From Marinococcus luteus (GTDB lineage Bacteria; Bacillota; Bacilli; Bacillales; Marinococcaceae), in NCBI RefSeq assembly GCF_900106595.1, contig NZ_FNNC01000004.1, positions 1-64,000 of the forward strand: a stretch of DNA of 64,000 nt, read 5' to 3'. Numbering within the stretch: position 1 is the first letter of the stretch; every line of letters begins with the position of its first letter. Shown piece after piece: positions 1 through 7,269 of the stretch. The translations under genes and the position numbers were made by a program. Below the pieces are notes generated by a model, which was not told the DNA's origin, searched no databases, and was given only the letters and a program-made list of their open reading frames with translations.

Positions 1-94
1 TGGCCGGGTTGTACACCTTGTCGGTGGCGGACCGGGACTCCACCCATTCGCCGCCGATAAAATTTTTCAATGTCGTTACTGCTTGTTCCTGCAT
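1..94 (-). CDS. mmsA: Methylmalonate-semialdehyde-type aldehyde dehydrogenase, N-terminus only (runs off the window)
   Basis: Only the first 31 codons lie in the window; the gene continues beyond position 1. The start ATG is at 94-92, with an AGGAGG ribosome binding site at about 103-108. The peptide begins MQEQAVTTLKNFIGGEWVES, which resembles the N-terminus of CoA-acylating methylmalonate-semialdehyde dehydrogenases (MmsA/IolA), where a short LKNxIxGEWVES strand precedes the NAD-binding domain. It is the third gene of a minus-strand unit after the iron alcohol dehydrogenase and a 19-codon ORF, so it may oxidise the aldehyde made by that dehydrogenase. Another aldehyde dehydrogenase subfamily cannot be excluded from so short a piece. 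Confidence 0.7.
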   Translation of the reverse strand, partial: MQEQAVTTLKNFIGGEWVESRSATDKVYNPA

Positions 95-143
95 AATAAA
101 ATTCCTCCTTTAATATAATAAACCGTTTAAAAAATTGAATACG

Positions 144-203
144 CTATGACAGTAACGACAGAGCAAGAGAAGCAATCAGCCCTAACATCCCGATAATACT
201 CAT
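144..203 (-). CDS. Possible 19-residue hydrophobic small protein
   Basis: A short ORF starts with ATG at 203-201 and ends with TAG at 146-144. It is preceded by GGGAGGGG about six bases upstream, as good a ribosome binding site as those of its neighbours. The product, MSIIGMLGLIASLALSLLS, is almost wholly hydrophobic and could form one membrane helix, though it has no charged residue. It lies in the 124-base gap between the iron alcohol dehydrogenase (stop at 219) and the aldehyde dehydrogenase (start at 94), on the same strand, so it would be co-transcribed from the sigma-54 promoter. I recognise no family. It may be a real small membrane peptide or a translational-coupling leader; the ribosome binding site is the main evidence. 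Confidence 0.5.
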   Translation of the reverse strand: MSIIGMLGLIASLALSLLS

Positions 204-218
204 TTTTTCCCCTCCCAG

Positions 219-1412
219 TTACCTCATGGTTTCTTCAGCATAATTATAGTCATAGCAAACCCGATATAACTCTTTCATTTCCTCCAAAGAAGGCACTTTA
301 GGATTTTTTCCAGGACTGCCGCTTTCAAATGCATCTTTCACCATTTTATCGACAGCGCTCTCAAATTCTTTTTGTTCAATGCCCCATTCCTGCAGATTAG
401 GTATTTGTAAATCTCGGCAAAGTTCTTTAACAGAGCTAATAGCAATATCTGCCGCTTCTTCATTTGAATATTTTTCAGCTTCCGGCTTGAAGATCCTGCC
501 TAAATCAGCTAAACGCTTAATGGCAGCTTCACGGCTGAACTCCATTACAGCTGGTAGAAGCATAGCGTTTGAAAAACCATGTGGCACATGAAATAGAGCT
601 CCAATTGGCCGCGACATCCCATGAACCAGACATACAGACGAGTTTGAAAAAGCCCAGCCAGCCTGCAAAGCTCCTAAAGCCATTTTCGCCTGTGCCTCCA
701 AGTCTTCTGGATCATCATACGTTTTTTTTAAATTAGAAACGATTAATTCCATAGCCGACAGCGCCATCATATCTGACATGGGATGCGCTTTTTGAGAAAT
801 GTATGCTTCAATGGCATGACTTAAAGCATCTACTCCGGTAGCAGCTTTGACTTTTGCAGGAGCGGATTTAGAGAGCTCTGGATCGATAATAGCCACTTCG
901 GGCAAAAACGCCGGCTGCTTTATCATCATTTTCACTTCATTAGCAGTATTTGTAATTATCGTAACGTCTGTAGCTTCCGAGCCAGTACCGGCAGTAGTTG
1001 GAATGGCGATATGAGGCGAAGGTAAATGGGAAGTCTGCTTTTTCCCGCCCATATAATCACCTATATATCCACCATTGGTGCTGACCACCGCTACCGATTT
1101 AGCTGTATCAATGCAGCTCCCCCCGCCTATGGATAAAACTACATCACACTTCTCCTGATGGAAGAAATGTAATGCTTCTTCCACAAACTTGTCTGTGGGT
1201 TCTGATCCTACTCCGTTATAAACGACGCTCTCTACATTTTCTTCCTGCAGATAAGTACGACATTTTTCAATGTATCCTAATTGTTCCATCATTTGATCGC
1301 TGATGATAAGTGCTTTTTTCCCTTTTCGGATGGTTTCTTTTCCAACTTCCTGAAAGGAACCTTTGCCATAGTGAATTATTGCTGGCGACTGAAAAGCTGT
1401 AGGTATATTCAT
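219..1412 (-). CDS. Iron-containing (group III) alcohol dehydrogenase
   Basis: A 397-residue NAD(P)-dependent dehydrogenase of the iron-activated family, the usual length. The nucleotide-binding motif IGGGSCIDTAKS lies near residue 95-107, the PTTAGTGSE motif near 138, and the metal-binding helix DALSHAIEAYIS near 195-206. The second histidine cluster follows (HGMSRPIGALFHVPHG, about 265-280). The family interconverts primary alcohols or hydroxy acids and aldehydes. The start ATG has AGGAGG upstream. It is the first gene after a near-perfect sigma-54 promoter at 1443-1459 and is followed by a tiny ORF and an MmsA-like aldehyde dehydrogenase, which suggests oxidation of an alcohol or hydroxyacid to an acyl-CoA. 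The activator gene just upstream probably controls it. The true substrate cannot be told from sequence. Confidence 0.9.
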   Translation of the reverse strand: MNIPTAFQSPAIIHYGKGSFQEVGKETIRKGKKALIISDQMMEQLGYIEKCRTYLQEENVESVVYNGVGSEPTDKFVEEALHFFHQEKCDVVLSIGGGSCIDTAKSVAVVSTNGGYIGDYMGGKKQTSHLPSPHIAIPTTAGTGSEATDVTIITNTANEVKMMIKQPAFLPEVAIIDPELSKSAPAKVKAATGVDALSHAIEAYISQKAHPMSDMMALSAMELIVSNLKKTYDDPEDLEAQAKMALGALQAGWAFSNSSVCLVHGMSRPIGALFHVPHGFSNAMLLPAVMEFSREAAIKRLADLGRIFKPEAEKYSNEEAADIAISSVKELCRDLQIPNLQEWGIEQKEFESAVDKMVKDAFESGSPGKNPKVPSLEEMKELYRVCYDYNYAEETMR

Positions 1413-1442
1413 TAAATTTCTCCTCCTTTACATCATTCTTAC

Positions 1443-1459
1443 TGCAAAAAGCATGCCAA
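1443..1459 (-). promoter_or_regulatory. Sigma-54 (-24/-12) promoter of the alcohol dehydrogenase operon
   Basis: Read on the minus strand the bases are TTGGCATGCTTTTTGCA, against the consensus TTGGCACG-N4-TTGCW: both the GG and GC doublets are present at the right spacing, with one difference (T for C). It lies 31 bases upstream of the alcohol dehydrogenase ATG. The neighbouring gene encodes a sigma-54 activator, which fits. Confidence 0.88.
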
Positions 1460-1474
1460 CTTGAAATCCCTTTA

Positions 1475-1488
1475 TAATAACGCTTACA
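1475..1488 (-). promoter_or_regulatory. cre-like box (CcpA)
   Basis: On the minus strand TGTAAGCGTTATTA matches the cre consensus TGWAANCGNTNWCA at 13 of 14 positions. It lies between the sigma-54 promoter and the inverted repeat at 1495-1526, where a bound CcpA could block the activator loop. Similar boxes precede three other catabolic genes in this window. Confidence 0.5.
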
Positions 1489-1494
1489 AAATAA

Positions 1495-1526
1495 AAACTG
1501 TAGAATTTTTTTACAATCTACAGTTT
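1495..1526. promoter_or_regulatory. Perfect inverted repeat: probable activator site (UAS) and/or terminator of the activator gene
   Basis: AAACTGTAGA and TCTACAGTTT form perfect 10-base arms around a 12-base spacer. The dyad is centred about 79 bases upstream of the predicted sigma-54 start site, a usual place for an enhancer-type activator site. In the minus direction the stem is also followed by a T-rich stretch just after the activator gene stop (1548), so it could end that transcript. Both roles may be combined. Confidence 0.6.
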
Positions 1527-1547
1527 AGGTGTCATTAATATATACAT

Positions 1548-3344
1548 TCATTTTAGGTTATATTTTTTTAACTTTTGATAAAGAGTGGTACGATGAATTC
1601 CTAATTCTTTTGCCGTTTTTAATTTATTTCCTTGATTTTTTTCAAGTGAACTATTAATAATCTGCTTTTCTTTCTCTTCATCATTGGCTTTCAAAATTGG
1701 AAGTTCTCCTTTTATACTTCTACTCTCTGTCTCTACCAATAAATAAGAAGGCAGGTGTTTCTTTTCAATTACTTCTTCTTCTAATAAGACCACCAGATTT
1801 TCTATTACATTTCTTAACTCCCGAATATTCCCTTCCCATTTATATTGAATAAAGACTTGCAGGGCTTCAGAAGAAATAGATTTCACCTCCACCTGATGCT
1901 TGCTGCATATTGACGTTAAATAGTGGGCAATGAGAGAAGGAATGTCTTCTTTTCTTTCTCGAAGAGGAGCAATGGGAATTTCTACGATATTAATTCTATA
2001 GTACAAGTCTTCCCGGAAGTTTCCTTTTTTTACTTCTTCATATAGATTCCGATTAGATGCGGCTATAACACGGGCGTCCGTTTTAATCGATTCCAGTCCA
2101 CCCACCCGTTCAAATTCTCTTTCCTGCAGCACCCGAAGCAGTTTCGTCTGCATGTACGGTGGCATTTCGCCTATTTCATCCAAAAACAATGTTCCTTTCT
2201 GAGCTAATTCAAACTTCCCCGGCTTTCCGCCTTTTTTTGCTCCGGTAAAGGCTCCTTCATCATAACCAAAAAGCTCAGATTCAATTAGATGTTCCGGTAC
2301 TGCTCCGCAATTGACGCTCACAAACCGGCCGGTTGAGAAAGGGCTTAATTCATGAATGCCCTGAGCAAACATTTCCTTTCCAGTTCCACTTTCCCCTGTT
2401 AGGAGAACATTTATATGCTTTTTAGCTATTTTCCTTGCCAACGATTTTGAGTGCATTGTACTTTCACTCTGCCCAATAATTTCATCAAGAGTAAACCGGG
2501 CACTGCTTTCGATGTTTAAATTTGCTGCTTCATTGGTTAATTGCTCACTTCTGTAGCTTTTTTGCATGTTTTCATATATTTTATATAACTCGTTTAATCC
2601 CTCGAAGATAAGCATCCCGACAGCTCCCACTACTTTGCCGTTCTTCCATAGCGGGAGCCGGTGAACCACCATTGCCTGGCCATTAATGTACTGGATAGCC
2701 CCACGCTCCGGAAGTCCGGTACGTACCGTCTGATGCAATTTTGTGTTTTCTATAATTTCTTCCACTTGCTTTCCTAACGCGTAATGTTTATCAATTCCGA
2801 TAAAACGGCTGTACGCATCATTAAATTGAATAATAATCCCGTTATGATCTACTACTGCAACCCCTTCGTAAGCTCGTTCTAAAACAATATCCAAAATTTC
2901 AGCTGTATGTTCAAGTTTATCTGCTTTTTGTAATAAATCCGACAGGCCGTCCGAGATATTATTACGATTCAGAACCCCCAGAAGCTTATTGCTTTCATCT
3001 CTGACAACAAACCATGTTGAATCATTCCTGTAAACATTCAGCAGCGGCTCATTTTTCTGAATGATAATGAAATCTTCTTTACCTAAACAATCAGCAACCG
3101 GGCTGCTTCCTTCCCCAGATAATATATATGGAAGCAGCAGCCGCAGCGTAACGAGTCCAATTGGTTTATTATCACTGCTTACAATGACCACATTTTCCTT
3201 GTGGGAAGCTGCCATTAATTCCGCCAGTTCCTGCACACTGTTATCTGCTCTTGCGGTCAAAGGGACAGAATCCATCCAATCCTGCACTAAAAAATTTTCT
3301 TCCAGCTCTTTTATTCTTCTTTGCGGTTCGAAGCTATTATTCAA
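1548..3344 (-). CDS. Sigma-54-dependent transcriptional activator with CBS pair, PAS, AAA+ and Fis-type HTH
   Basis: A 598-residue enhancer-binding protein. Residues about 20-130 look like a CBS-domain pair, about 150-250 like a PAS sensor. The central AAA+ domain follows with Walker A GESGTGKE, the sigma-54 contact loop GAFTGA, and DEIGEMPP (Walker B). The C-terminal Fis-type helix-turn-helix (NKLKTAKELGIHRTTLYQKL) ends the protein. It would bind the dyad at 1495-1526 and drive the alcohol dehydrogenase operon downstream on the same strand. CBS pairs bind adenosyl ligands and PAS binds small ligands, so it may sense both energy state and substrate; this is inference. It lies directly upstream of its proposed target but is separated from it by a possible terminator. 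Confidence 0.9.
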   Translation of the reverse strand: MNNSFEPQRRIKELEENFLVQDWMDSVPLTARADNSVQELAELMAASHKENVVIVSSDNKPIGLVTLRLLLPYILSGEGSSPVADCLGKEDFIIIQKNEPLLNVYRNDSTWFVVRDESNKLLGVLNRNNISDGLSDLLQKADKLEHTAEILDIVLERAYEGVAVVDHNGIIIQFNDAYSRFIGIDKHYALGKQVEEIIENTKLHQTVRTGLPERGAIQYINGQAMVVHRLPLWKNGKVVGAVGMLIFEGLNELYKIYENMQKSYRSEQLTNEAANLNIESSARFTLDEIIGQSESTMHSKSLARKIAKKHINVLLTGESGTGKEMFAQGIHELSPFSTGRFVSVNCGAVPEHLIESELFGYDEGAFTGAKKGGKPGKFELAQKGTLFLDEIGEMPPYMQTKLLRVLQEREFERVGGLESIKTDARVIAASNRNLYEEVKKGNFREDLYYRINIVEIPIAPLRERKEDIPSLIAHYLTSICSKHQVEVKSISSEALQVFIQYKWEGNIRELRNVIENLVVLLEEEVIEKKHLPSYLLVETESRSIKGELPILKANDEEKEKQIINSSLEKNQGNKLKTAKELGIHRTTLYQKLKKYNLK

Positions 3345-3520
3345 AACAAACCTCCTTGATTAAATTTCAATTAATAATGGTTCAAATACAAAAATTGTTA
3401 TTATTATCTAACTTCCCGTTTTATTATAATACTTTAAACAATACAAATTGATAGATATGCAACAAGAACATATAGAAAATTCATTATAATAGAAAAATCG
3501 TTTTCAGTTTCATTACTATG

Positions 3521-3560
3521 CAAAAAGAAGCCTTGGCTAGCTCCCGCCAAGACTTCTTTG
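3521..3560 (-). terminator. Rho-independent terminator
   Basis: A stem pairing AAAGAAG-CTTGGC with GCCAAG-CTTCTTT is followed by TTTTTG on the minus strand, just after the stop of the membrane protein gene at 3588. Confidence 0.75.
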
Positions 3561-3587
3561 CGTATTCACTATCACTTTGTCCCGCTG

Positions 3588-4022
3588 TTATTTTGAAGCT
3601 GCAGTCGTTTTCATTTCTGTTCTTTGAGAGGCTTTTACAAGAAGTGTATACACAACCGCTACGACAGCCGTATAAAAGAAGTGGGTGGCGAGTCCCATTA
3701 ACTGGGCAGGAGCGAATGCCTGTAAAAGAGCCGTTCCCTGCCCCATTAACAAAGGCATCATTACAAGAGGACCAATAATCCAAATCAGGACCGAATATAA
3801 AACCGTCAAACTAATAAGAGAGGAAAACCGGAGCGCGAGCAACCCAAAGCCGGCACCGAACACGATGCTGATCATTAGATGAACTATCCATCCTGCAAGA
3901 AGACCTGACGAGCCCATCATTGCTGACAGCATTTCAATCTGCCCCATTGTCTGCATAATAATCCCAAATAAGATTCCGCCTGCAATACCGCCGAGACTGC
4001 CAAAGAGAACTGTTCTTCCCAT
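3588..4022 (-). CDS. Small integral membrane protein of unknown function
   Basis: A 144-residue protein with about four hydrophobic segments (near residues 5-27, 42-65, 68-92 and 108-130) and a short polar tail. No catalytic motif is visible and I do not recognise a named family. The start ATG has a strong GGAGGGG site upstream. Its promoter region carries a -10 (TACAAT, 4055-4050 on the minus strand) and a Crp/Fnr-type box centred 41.5 bases before the predicted start, so it is probably activated by the Crp/Fnr protein encoded at 7270-7950. A terminator follows it, so it is monocistronic. Confidence 0.7.
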   Translation of the reverse strand: MGRTVLFGSLGGIAGGILFGIIMQTMGQIEMLSAMMGSSGLLAGWIVHLMISIVFGAGFGLLALRFSSLISLTVLYSVLIWIIGPLVMMPLLMGQGTALLQAFAPAQLMGLATHFFYTAVVAVVYTLLVKASQRTEMKTTAASK

Positions 4023-4076
4023 TTCGACCCCTCCTTTTTTGTTATGTTCATTGTATCCTTTGTGTATAAATATTAA

Positions 4077-4092
4077 TGTAAGCTAGCTTACT
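4077..4092. promoter_or_regulatory. Crp/Fnr-type operator
   Basis: TGTAAGCTAGCTTACT is a TGTAA-N6-TTACN palindrome. If the TACAAT at 4055-4050 on the minus strand is the -10 box, the predicted start is 4043 and the operator centre (4084.5) is at exactly -41.5, the class II activator position. Confidence 0.65.
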
Positions 4093-4120
4093 ATGCATCT
4101 TGTTCCAATTTTAAATATCG

Positions 4121-4136
4121 TGTAAGTTCCCTTACA
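4121..4136. promoter_or_regulatory. Crp/Fnr-type operator
   Basis: TGTAAGTTCCCTTACA is a perfect TGTAA-N6-TTACA palindrome in the divergent spacer between the membrane protein (start 4022) and the TVP38 gene (start 4278). A TAATTA at 4158-4163 would place it at -41.5 of a rightward promoter, but that -10 is weak. Confidence 0.6.
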
Positions 4137-4277
4137 TTGCGGTACGTATGCTTTGAATAATTACTTTTCACCATGATACATTGTTTCAACAATAGTATTC
4201 TCCGCTTACTAAAGGTATAAATGCTTTTATAATGGGTACCACTTGGTACACCTGTGTTTCGAAAGGAATGAAGACTT

Positions 4278-4940
4278 GTGCTCCCACTTCCGCGCTGGCT
4301 GAAAATTGTTTTAGTTTTATTAGCATTCGGCACCGTTTCTTACTTCACTCATTTTCATTTGGAGATCCGTCCGCCCGATATCCGTGACTTCGTATTGTCG
4401 TTTGGATGGTGGGGGCCGGTTATTTTCTTCGTTATTTACACTATCGGTCCGTTTGTCTTCTTCCCGACCTCTGTACTGTCGCTTGGAGCAGGCCTTGCCT
4501 TTGGGGTCTGGCCCGGTGTTCTTTATATCATTATAGGGGCTACGGGGGCCGCGTCCACAGGCTACGTCATGGCCAGGCTGTTTGGCAGGTCAGTATTAAA
4601 AATGGACAGCTTCTCCTGGTCGGAAAAACTGTTCCATCAGATGGAAAAACGCGGATTCTTATATATTTTTGTCCTGCGCCTCATTCCCATTGTGAGCTTT
4701 GATTTACTCAGCTACGCAGGGGGGATCGCCAAAGTGCGTTTTTCTTCATTTATTCTTGCCACCGTTCTCGGGATGATCCCCGGAACATTTGCCTACAGCT
4801 TTCTTGGTGCCAGTATTGCTTCGGGCAATATTTTTATATTCATCATTGCTGCAGCTTTGTTTTTATTATTAATCGGCATCACGTATTACTTTCGGGATCC
4901 CGTAAAACGGTGGCTCGGCCTTTCTCCTGACAAGCCCTAA
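4278..4940 (+). CDS. TVP38/TMEM64 family (DedA-like) membrane protein
   Basis: A 220-residue protein with a central VTT/SNARE-associated domain. The conserved block FFPTSVLSLGAGLAFGVWPG (near residues 55-74) and later VLRLIPIVSFDLLSYAGG mark the TVP38/TMEM64 family, integral membrane proteins linked to lipid movement and membrane homeostasis. The start is GTG at 4278, with GAAAGGAA nine bases upstream. It is preceded by two Crp/Fnr-type boxes. A second member of the family lies at 36692-37345 and is about the same length. The product may be envelope-stress related; no substrate can be deduced. Confidence 0.85.
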   Translation: MLPLPRWLKIVLVLLAFGTVSYFTHFHLEIRPPDIRDFVLSFGWWGPVIFFVIYTIGPFVFFPTSVLSLGAGLAFGVWPGVLYIIIGATGAASTGYVMARLFGRSVLKMDSFSWSEKLFHQMEKRGFLYIFVLRLIPIVSFDLLSYAGGIAKVRFSSFILATVLGMIPGTFAYSFLGASIASGNIFIFIIAAALFLLLIGITYYFRDPVKRWLGLSPDKP

Positions 4941-5014
4941 AAGGGCAGGGCCAAAATATCGGAACAGATGAATGAGTCCCTGTCCAGACAATTTAAATCA
5001 CCGGGAAGAGCAAA

Positions 5015-5030
5015 TGTAATCTATATTACA
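5015..5030. promoter_or_regulatory. Crp/Fnr-type operator upstream of the OsmC gene
   Basis: TGTAATCTATATTACA is a perfect TGTAA-N6-TTACA palindrome 74 bases upstream of the OsmC ATG. The nearest -10-like sequence (CATAAT, 5046-5051) would put it at about -35.5, not the standard -41.5, so the mode of action is unclear. Confidence 0.6.
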
Positions 5031-5103
5031 CCACCTGTTTCAGGTCATAATCTGAAGGCAATACAACGAACAGCACCAATTATTCATTAGGAGGATTTTT
5101 ATT

Positions 5104-5532
5104 ATGATTGAACACATTAGCGCCGTATCTAAAGGAATGAACACCGAAAGCACTGCTGGAGATCATAAAATCGTCATCGATGAACCAGCCAGCATGGGAG
5201 GCACTGATGAAGGCGCCAATCCGCTTGGCACGCTGCTTGCTTCGTTAGCCGGATGCGAAAATGCGATTGCCAACTTTGTGGCGAAAGAAATCGATTTTGA
5301 CCTTCAGGGTATTGAGTTTGATGTTAAAGGCGAGCTCGATCCCAACGGCATGATGGGCAAAGGCGATGTGCGTCCGTATTTTCAAAGCATCACGGTCAAT
5401 GCTAAAGTGCACACGAGTGAATCCGATGAACGCATCCAGGAGCTTCAAGAAAAAGTCGATGCCCGCTGCCCGGTCTTCACGACAATGGCAGCTGCAGACG
5501 TTGATATGCAGGCAAATTGGGCTAAAGCGTAA
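5104..5532 (+). CDS. OsmC family peroxiredoxin-like protein
   Basis: A 142-residue OsmC/Ohr-fold protein. The two redox cysteines of the family are at C51 (SLAGCENA) and C122 (DARCPVFT), which fits thiol-dependent reduction of organic peroxides or other electrophiles in the cytoplasm. The length is normal for the family. An AGGAGG site precedes the ATG. A perfect Crp/Fnr-type palindrome lies upstream at 5015-5030, linking it to the regulator at 7270-7950. It belongs to the OsmC/YhfA-like branch rather than the Ohr branch by its motif spacing, but this is a judgement by eye. Confidence 0.88.
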   Translation: MIEHISAVSKGMNTESTAGDHKIVIDEPASMGGTDEGANPLGTLLASLAGCENAIANFVAKEIDFDLQGIEFDVKGELDPNGMMGKGDVRPYFQSITVNAKVHTSESDERIQELQEKVDARCPVFTTMAAADVDMQANWAKA

Positions 5533-5555
5533 AAACCCGTAGATTGAACGAATAG

Positions 5556-5590
5556 AAACAGGGGTATCCGGACAGGGTATTCCTGTTTTT
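5556..5590 (+). terminator. Probable rho-independent terminator
   Basis: AAACAGG...CCTGTTTTT brackets an imperfect inner stem (GGTATCC/GGGTATT) after the OsmC gene and is followed by a T-run. Confidence 0.6.
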
Positions 5591-5635
5591 CTCTTTCTCT
5601 ATTTTTTTAGAACAAAAAATGAAAGGATCGATAGT

Positions 5636-6409
5636 ATGTCTATGAACTTATTTTCTCTCTCCAGCCAGGTGGCTGTCGTCACCGGTGGCGGAAGCGGTAT
5701 TGGAAAAGCAATGGCCGAAACACTCGCCGGCGCTGAAGCCCACGTGATTATTCTCGGCCGTACCCAAAGTAAAATTGAAGAAGCAGCTGACGAAATAAGC
5801 AGCGAAACAAATGCCGAAGTGACTCCTCTCACCTGCGACGTGACGGACAAAAATCAGGTGTCCGAGACAGTGGCACGTATTATGAACGACTTCGGTCGGA
5901 TCGACGTGCTTGTTAATAATGCCGGCACCGCCGCTTATGGCAAGGTGGAAGAGATAAGCGAAGAAGATTGGGAGCATGTATTCAATACGAACCTGAAGTC
6001 TGCGTTTCTCATGACCCAGGCCGTCGTTCCCCATATGAAAGAAGCTAATTACGGCCGCATTGTGAATACGGCTTCGGTTGCCGGCGGGGTAAGCTTGTTC
6101 TTCAGCTCTGTCTATGGCCCTAGCAAGGCAGGACTTATCCACTTTACCAAACAGTTGTCGGGTGAGCTTGCCCCGTATGGTATTACGGTGAACGCGATCA
6201 GTCCATGGTTCTTTAAAACAGATTTTAATGCCGAATCCCTTGAAGACGACGACTTCCGGCACTCCGTTGAACAACGCACACCGATCCAGCGTACCGGCCG
6301 CCTCGACGAGCTCAAAACCTCTGTCCTGTATCTGGCTGCTCCCGGGTCGAGCTATGTCAACGGCCAGAACATTTACATTGACGGCGGCATGACTTCATTT
6401 GGGCTGTAA
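5636..6409 (+). CDS. Short-chain dehydrogenase/reductase (SDR)
   Basis: A 257-residue classical SDR. The cofactor-binding motif TGGGSGIGKA is at residues about 16-25, NNAG near 93, and the active-site YGPSK near 158-162, with a catalytic Ser in the preceding NTASVAGG block. Length and order are those of NAD(P)-dependent 3-oxoacyl/sugar alcohol type reductases of the 250-residue class. The start ATG has GAAAGGATCG upstream. It lies between the OsmC and haloacid dehalogenase genes on the same strand and may share a transcript with the latter (65-base gap, no terminator seen). The substrate is not evident. Confidence 0.85.
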   Translation: MSMNLFSLSSQVAVVTGGGSGIGKAMAETLAGAEAHVIILGRTQSKIEEAADEISSETNAEVTPLTCDVTDKNQVSETVARIMNDFGRIDVLVNNAGTAAYGKVEEISEEDWEHVFNTNLKSAFLMTQAVVPHMKEANYGRIVNTASVAGGVSLFFSSVYGPSKAGLIHFTKQLSGELAPYGITVNAISPWFFKTDFNAESLEDDDFRHSVEQRTPIQRTGRLDELKTSVLYLAAPGSSYVNGQNIYIDGGMTSFGL

Positions 6410-6473
6410 CACGGCCGCCCGCCTTTTGAAATATGTTTACTTTGAAAATATAAATTAAAAAAGGAGCCTTTCA

Positions 6474-7139
6474 ATGTCTGCAAACTCCATTTTTGCCTTT
6501 GATGTTTATGGAACGCTGTTTAATATTCAATCGGTCGATGCCACCTGTGAGGAGCATTTTCCCGGCCAGGGAGAAAGCATCGGCCAGCTTTGGAGACAAA
6601 AGCAGATCCAGTATTCCTTTCTCCGCCAGGCAATGGGAAAATACGTACCCTTTTCTTCTGTAACAAAAGATGCGCTGCGGTTCTCTTTAGCTTCTCATCA
6701 CGCCGACTGGACACAGGAAACTGAACAAAAGCTGATGAAGGCCTACAATCATTTATCGCTCTTCGAAGAAAGCATGCACGTACTGCAGAAGCTGAAGGAC
6801 CAGTCTGCCACCCTGATCGTTTTCAGTAACGGGTCAAGAGACATGCTCGAGCCATTGCTTGAACAGGCCGGGTTGAACGACTATCTCGATCACATCATCA
6901 GCGTCGATGACATTAAACAATTCAAGCCTTCCCCGGCGTCGTATCAGCTCGTGTTAGATACCGCCCGCGTGCCTCGCCATGAAATCACCTTTTTATCAAG
7001 CAATGGCTGGGACATCAGCGGCGCGAAAGCGTTTGGCTTCACTACGGCCTGGATTAACCGCAGTGAGCAGCCAACGGAAGAGCTGCAGCTCCCTCCTGAT
7101 TACCACTACACTACGCTAAATCCGTTAATCGAAGGCTGA
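6474..7139 (+). CDS. Haloacid dehalogenase type II (L-2-haloacid dehalogenase)
   Basis: A 221-residue HAD-superfamily enzyme. All the residues known for the L-2-haloacid dehalogenase active site are present at the family numbering: nucleophile D10 with T14 (FDVYGTLFN), R41, S118-N119 (FSNGS), K151 and Y157 (KPSPASY), S175, N177 and D180 (SSNGWD). This supports hydrolytic dehalogenation of L-2-haloalkanoates to D-2-hydroxyacids in the cytoplasm. AAAAGGAG precedes the ATG. It follows the SDR gene by 65 bases, and a terminator follows. Some such homologues act on other substrates, but the conserved set makes dehalogenation the best guess. Confidence 0.9.
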   Translation: MSANSIFAFDVYGTLFNIQSVDATCEEHFPGQGESIGQLWRQKQIQYSFLRQAMGKYVPFSSVTKDALRFSLASHHADWTQETEQKLMKAYNHLSLFEESMHVLQKLKDQSATLIVFSNGSRDMLEPLLEQAGLNDYLDHIISVDDIKQFKPSPASYQLVLDTARVPRHEITFLSSNGWDISGAKAFGFTTAWINRSEQPTEELQLPPDYHYTTLNPLIEG

Positions 7140-7170
7140 GTTTCTTTAATCAGATCTCAAAACACAAAAT

Positions 7171-7213
7171 CCGTCCGACTCGTATTAAACACACGAACCG
7201 GGCGGGTTTTTTT
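7171..7213 (+). terminator. Rho-independent terminator
   Basis: A CCGTCCGACTCGT / ACGAACCGGGCGG stem with two mismatches is followed by seven T residues, 30 bases after the dehalogenase stop. Confidence 0.7.
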
Positions 7214-7269
7214 CTTGTATAAAGGTTATAGTTATACATATTTATCAAAAGCAGCATTCATTTGCCGCT

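Noticed and set aside
4091-4333. 80-codon frame on the minus strand between the membrane protein and the TVP38 gene
   Set aside because: It overlaps the Crp/Fnr-type boxes and the real TVP38 start, has no ribosome binding site and a protein of random composition.
5648-6274. 208-codon frame opposite the SDR gene
   Set aside because: The plus-strand SDR has all catalytic motifs and a ribosome binding site; the opposite frame is a mirror effect of its codon usage.
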